From contig JAQUAU010000003.1 of NCBI GenBank assembly GCA_028687085.1, positions 1 to 33,045 of the forward strand: a stretch of 33,045 bases of DNA, in the 5' to 3' direction. Numbering within the stretch: the stretch's first letter is position 1; each line of letters opens with the position of its first letter. Origin of the DNA: Minisyncoccota bacterium. GTDB lineage: Bacteria; Patescibacteriota; Minisyncoccia; Phycocordibacterales; Phycocordibacteraceae. Shown piece by piece: positions 28,804 to 33,045 of this stretch. Under the pieces are notes generated by a model. The model was not told the origin of the DNA and made no database searches. It saw only the letters and a program-made list of their open reading frames with translations. Position numbers and translations under genes: made by a program.

Positions 28804-29355
28804 TTACGCTGCCGGAGTTTCCTCGGCTGTCGAAACTTCGGGGGCTGGGGTGACTTTTCCGACGCTTTCGGTCGGAGCCTCGACTTCTGACATCGGGGCT
28901 GGAGCGGGCTCGGCTTCTGCAACTACCTCAGCCTCGGTCGGCATCGGTGCGGCCTCTTCTACAACCACCTCGGGTGCTACTTCTACGGCCGGTGCTTCTT
29001 CAGCTGCCTTTGCCGCCGCCGCTTCAGCCTTGGCTGCCTCAGCCGCTGCCGCTTCTGCGGCAATCGCCGCCTCGTTCTTCTGCGGAGTCTTCTTAGGGAG
29101 CACGTTCACCTTCTTGCCCTCGATGACCTTCTTGTTCACAAGGAGATTATGAATCGAGTCAGTCGGCTGAGCGCCCTTGCTGATCCAATACTTCACCTGC
29201 TCCTCGTCGAGCGTGAGCGCCTTAGAGCGCGGGTTGTAGGTACCGAGGAGTTCGAGAATATTACCCGCCTTGGCGGCGCGCTCCTTCTCGAGGACGACAA
29301 TGCGAAACGCCGGATCATTGGTCCGGCCGATGCGCTGGAAACGAATCATCAACAT
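28804..29355 (-). CDS. rpsP: 30S ribosomal protein S16 with long Ala/Glu/Pro-rich C-terminal extension
   Basis: MLMIRFQRIGRTNDPAFRIVVLEKERAAKAGNILELLGTYNPRSK...KYWISKGAQPTDSIHNLL. Confidence 0.95.
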   Translation of the reverse strand: MLMIRFQRIGRTNDPAFRIVVLEKERAAKAGNILELLGTYNPRSKALTLDEEQVKYWISKGAQPTDSIHNLLVNKKVIEGKKVNVLPKKTPQKNEAAIAAEAAAAEAAKAEAAAAKAAEEAPAVEVAPEVVVEEAAPMPTEAEVVAEAEPAPAPMSEVEAPTESVGKVTPAPEVSTAEETPAA

Positions 29356-29423
29356 GTAGGCAGAACTGTACCAGATTGACTCAAAAATCGCAAATAACCC
29401 GATAATTTGTTAGAGTGAGAGAA

Positions 29424-31442
29424 ATGGCGGCAGGCGAGCTCTACGAAGGTCCCATCACGATGACCCGCAAAGGTTTCGGATTTTTTGCCGTTCCTACGGC
29501 ATCCTCCGAAGCCTTGGCGAAGGAGGACTTACTCATCCCACCGCAATGGGCCGGTCACGCGCTCTCGGGCGACATCGTGAAGATTGAGGCGGCCGGGCTC
29601 TACCGCGACCCCTCGGGCCGGATGCCCGAACGTGAAGCCGGCAAGGTCGTCGCCATTGTCTCGCGCGCTCGTGAGACCTTTGTCGGCACACTTATCGAAG
29701 AGAACGGCCTCACGATGATGGCCCCGGATTATAAGAAGATGTACGTCCCGCTCGTCATTCTCCCCTCGACTTCGCTCGGGGCAAGCGACCTCGCAAAGTT
29801 GCATGGGCATAAAGTGCTCGTGCGCCTCGGTGAGTGGGCGGCCGACAAGGAGTACCCGCTCGGCACTATCGAGGAGGTTATCGGCAAGGCAGGCGTGCAT
29901 GAGACCGAGATGCGCGCGCTCGCTCTGGGCCAGGGATTCTCAAGCGACTTCCCTCCCGGTGTCGTCGCCGATGCAAGACGTCTTGAGACCGAAGGTCAAG
30001 AAATGATTGCGAAGGAGGTGCGTGAGATGCGCCCCTACTCCGCTTCTGAAGCTACGAAGGGCAGGAGAGACTTCAGACACGTGCCTACCTGTACCATCGA
30101 CCCCTTTGATGCAAAAGATTTTGACGATGCCCTTTCGGTGCAGAAACTTCCTGATGGGAATATCGAGGTTGGGGTACACATCGCCGACGTCTCCTACTTC
30201 GTCTCGCCCGGCACTGAGCTCGATAAAGAGGCGATTGCGCGCGCAACTTCTGTATACCTCGTCGACCGCACTATCCCGATGCTCCCCGAGGTCCTCTCCA
30301 ACGATCTCTGCTCGCTGAAACCGGACGAAGACCGCCTCGCGGTCTCGGCAGTCTTCACACTCGATAGTGAAGCGAACATCGAGGATGTATGGTTCGGCGA
30401 GACCGTCATCCACTCTGACAAGCGCTTTACCTATGAGAACGCACAAGAAGTGCTCGATGCGGGTTCGGGAACAATGCACGAAGAACTCTCGACCCTGCTC
30501 GCGCTCTCCAAGAAGATCCGCGCGCGCCGCGCAGCCAAGGGCGCCATCGAATTCGATACCGCTGAAGTGAAGATCGAGCTCGATGCCGAAGGCAAGCCGA
30601 TTGCCGTCCACCTGAAAGAGCGCAAAGCGACGAATGTTCTCATCGAGGACTTCATGCTTCTCGCCAACGAAGCGGTAGCGAAGCATCTCTCTAAGCTGAC
30701 CAGCAATGGTGGCCCCCACTTTCAGTCGCTCTACCGCGTCCACGACGCTCCCGACACCGACCGTATCGAGAACCTCGCCAACCTGCTCCGCATCATGGGC
30801 TACCACCTGAAGACCAGTGGAGCCGGGACCGTCACGGGTGCAGAATTGAACAAACTTATGGAATCGGTAAAAGGGAAGCCAGAGGAGTATCTCGTGAAGA
30901 TGGCGACCCTGCGCTCGATGAGTAAGGCCGTCTACACGACACGCAACATCGGCCACTTCGGGCTCGCCTTCGATTTCTATACCCATTTCACTTCGCCGAT
31001 ACGCCGCTACCCCGACCTCGTCATCCATCGACTCATCAAGGCGCACGCGGGCGGCGATCCGATCACGCCGAGCGAGATGCAGACGTTCGACAAGCTCGCC
31101 ATCCACTCGTCTGAACGAGAAGTGGCCGCCTCTGACGCCGAGCGCGACTCGATCAAGATGAAACAGGTCGAGTTCCTCGCGCCGCGCATCGGCGAAGAGT
31201 TTGACGCCGTGATTTCCGGCGTCACCGAACGCGGTCTCTATGTGGAGCTGAACGAGACACATGCCGACGGGATGATCAACGTCCGCAACGTCGGTGATGA
31301 TTATTTTGAATACGATGAGAAGCACTATCGCCTCGTCGGCAAGCGCACCCACAAGGCCTATCAGCTCGGCGACCCAATTAAGGTGAAGCTAACGGCAGCT
31401 CGGATTGCCGAAAAAGAATTGGATTTCGTGCCCGTTGTATAA
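29424..31442 (+). CDS. rnr: Ribonuclease R / RNase II family
   Basis: TIDPFDAKDFDDALSV, VHIADVSYFVSPGTELDKEAIARATSVYLVDRTIPMLPEVLSNDLCSL, GHFGLAFDFYTHFTSPIRRYPDLVIHR, C-terminal S1 domain. Confidence 0.95.
   Translation: MAAGELYEGPITMTRKGFGFFAVPTASSEALAKEDLLIPPQWAGHALSGDIVKIEAAGLYRDPSGRMPEREAGKVVAIVSRARETFVGTLIEENGLTMMAPDYKKMYVPLVILPSTSLGASDLAKLHGHKVLVRLGEWAADKEYPLGTIEEVIGKAGVHETEMRALALGQGFSSDFPPGVVADARRLETEGQEMIAKEVREMRPYSASEATKGRRDFRHVPTCTIDPFDAKDFDDALSVQKLPDGNIEVGVHIADVSYFVSPGTELDKEAIARATSVYLVDRTIPMLPEVLSNDLCSLKPDEDRLAVSAVFTLDSEANIEDVWFGETVIHSDKRFTYENAQEVLDAGSGTMHEELSTLLALSKKIRARRAAKGAIEFDTAEVKIELDAEGKPIAVHLKERKATNVLIEDFMLLANEAVAKHLSKLTSNGGPHFQSLYRVHDAPDTDRIENLANLLRIMGYHLKTSGAGTVTGAELNKLMESVKGKPEEYLVKMATLRSMSKAVYTTRNIGHFGLAFDFYTHFTSPIRRYPDLVIHRLIKAHAGGDPITPSEMQTFDKLAIHSSEREVAASDAERDSIKMKQVEFLAPRIGEEFDAVISGVTERGLYVELNETHADGMINVRNVGDDYFEYDEKHYRLVGKRTHKAYQLGDPIKVKLTAARIAEKELDFVPVV
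29502..29527. repeat. Dispersed 26-bp repeat, copy in rnr
   Basis: TCCTCCGAAGCCTTGGCGAAGGAGGA, similar to 31831-31856 in smc. Confidence 0.8.
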
Positions 31443-31445
31443 AAA

Positions 31446-33045
31446 CTACTTCGCCACGGCGACGGCCTCGTCGAACTTTACGGAAAGCAATTTGCTGACG
31501 CCATCGCTACCCATGGTGACGCCATAGAGAATGCTCGTGCGACTCATGGTCTCGCGGTTGTGAGTAATCACGATAAGTTGCGACTTCTTGGCCAAGTTCT
31601 CGATCATGTCGCCGTAGCGGCGGCTGTTCGCTTCGTCGAGCGCCGCGTCGGTCTCGTCGAGAATCAAAAATGGTGGCGGGTTCACCTGACTCATCGCGAA
31701 GATGAGCGCGATCGAAGTGAGCGCCCGCTCCCCGCCCGAGAGTTGCATCAAGGAGCGCACCTTCTTCCGAGGAAGATTTACCGCTATTTCTATTCCTGGC
31801 CTCTCCTTCTCTCGTGGTAAATCTTCCGAGTCCTCCGTAGCTTCAGCGAAGGAGGATTCATCTTCAGGTTCCGGTTCTTCAAGCGTGAGGCGCGCGCCGC
31901 CGCCGCCGAACATAAGCGCGAAGTATTCGCCAAACGAGGCATTCACCTTCGCTAGACCCTCAGAGAAATGTTTCTGCAATTCAGTATCGAGATCGTCGAT
32001 AAGCGCGCGGAGTCCGGCGGCCGACTTAGCCAGATCCTCAAGCTCGGTGGCGAGGAACGTCTCGCGTTCGGCGACCTCCTTGTGCTCCTGCCGTATCTCT
32101 TCGCCGGTGCCGCCTGCCTCTTCGAGGCGAATCTTCGTGCGCTCCAACAAACGCTTGCGATCTTCTTGTATTTTTCGTTCTTCTGCTGGCAACTGAGCAA
32201 GATGTTCATAAGAGACTACCGAGGCTCCGCCGAGCGCCAATGCTTCGGCCTTCTCTCTCTCGAGCGATTCAGAGAGCAGCGTGAGTTCATAGTCGCGCGC
32301 CTCGGCCTTCGCCACCAAGCCTTCCTCATGCGCCTTAGATTGCGCAGAGTCGAGGATGCGGCGGCGGATATCGCGCCCCGTCTCTTCAAGTGCAACCATC
32401 GCTTCGCGGGCGCGGGCGCGGGCGCTCTCGGCCTTTTCGAGGTCGATCGATACCGTCGTATATTTCTCAGTGAGTTCGGCACGCTCATTTTCGAGTCGCG
32501 CAGCGGTATCTTCTTCGTCGGAGAAGACTTCGTCGCGAGATGCGCCATGGCGAGCGAAGAACGATTTGACCGCCATCGCGATCGCCTCAAGCGCAGCACG
32601 CAGCGCTTCAACGCTTCCACTAGCGGCGGCGTTTGACTGCCTCTCGACCTCGTCGCGAAGCGCGGTAAGCGCTTCGCGCGGCACCTTCACATACGGTTCG
32701 TGCGCGACCGCGATGGCGCGGCGCTTCACCTCGGTCAGAGCCCCCTCGATGCGCCCCATCTCGCGCGAGAGTGTCGCGCGCGTCGCCGAGAGCTCTGAGA
32801 CTTCTCGCTCCGCCTTTCGCAAGGCTTCAGTGCGCTCGATCGTCTCATGATCTGCTGATGCAGGATCGGCGACCCGATCGAGCTCGGCACTGGCCACCGC
32901 GAGCCGCTCCTGCGCATCGCGCTTCTCCTTAGCAACCCGCGCTTTCTCTTGGGTGAGATAGAGATCTTCAATCGCGAAGTAGGTCTGCGCGAGGCCGATA
33001 AGATCAGCGCGCAAGCTGTCGGCACGCTCCAGCTTCTTCACCTGA
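31446..33045 (-). CDS. smc: Chromosome segregation protein SMC, C-terminal part (truncated by window edge)
   Basis: Coiled coil followed by LSGGERALTSIALIFAMSQVNPPPFLILDETDAALDEANSRRYGDMIENLAKKSQLIVITHNRETM. Confidence 0.9.
   Translation of the reverse strand, partial: QVKKLERADSLRADLIGLAQTYFAIEDLYLTQEKARVAKEKRDAQERLAVASAELDRVADPASADHETIERTEALRKAEREVSELSATRATLSREMGRIEGALTEVKRRAIAVAHEPYVKVPREALTALRDEVERQSNAAASGSVEALRAALEAIAMAVKSFFARHGASRDEVFSDEEDTAARLENERAELTEKYTTVSIDLEKAESARARAREAMVALEETGRDIRRRILDSAQSKAHEEGLVAKAEARDYELTLLSESLEREKAEALALGGASVVSYEHLAQLPAEERKIQEDRKRLLERTKIRLEEAGGTGEEIRQEHKEVAERETFLATELEDLAKSAAGLRALIDDLDTELQKHFSEGLAKVNASFGEYFALMFGGGGARLTLEEPEPEDESSFAEATEDSEDLPREKERPGIEIAVNLPRKKVRSLMQLSGGERALTSIALIFAMSQVNPPPFLILDETDAALDEANSRRYGDMIENLAKKSQLIVITHNRETMSRTSILYGVTMGSDGVSKLLSVKFDEAVAVAK
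31831..31856. repeat. Dispersed 26-bp repeat, copy in smc (encodes SSFAEATED)
   Basis: TCCTCCGTAGCTTCAGCGAAGGAGGA. Confidence 0.8.

Overview
This 33-kb window looks like a chromosomal segment of a Patescibacteria/CPR (Parcubacteria-like) genome. The backbone is housekeeping: rpoB, rpoC, dnaG, rpoD, rpsP, a KH protein, trmD, RNase R, SMC (truncated), hisS and prmC. It also carries surface/secreted proteins and small accessory insertions. The most interesting signal is a possible mobile or self-propagating unit built on two paralogous winged-helix + Cas2-like (PaaX-like) genes, at 6757-7344 and 13932-14519. Each gene is bracketed by a locus-specific pair of ~38-39 bp imperfect palindromes (A/B and C/D) of form TATCC-N28/29-GGATA with a CGACCG core. 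One copy lies immediately downstream of the stop codon and the other just upstream of the start codon. Two related palindromes (E, F) without an adjacent Cas2-like gene lie next to a detached copy of the trmD 3' end. The second Cas2-like locus lies between two detached copies of the rpoD C-terminal tail ([10 protein letters not shown]). This resembles repeated insertion at the 3' ends of essential genes with regeneration of the tail. Separately, many genes (FAD oxidase, CAP protein, prmC, rpoD, dnaG, trmD, rpsP, rnr, smc) contain in-frame, often nested, inverted repeats, some shared between genes. No CRISPR array, tRNA or rRNA was recognised. All assignments come from reading the sequence; no database search was run.
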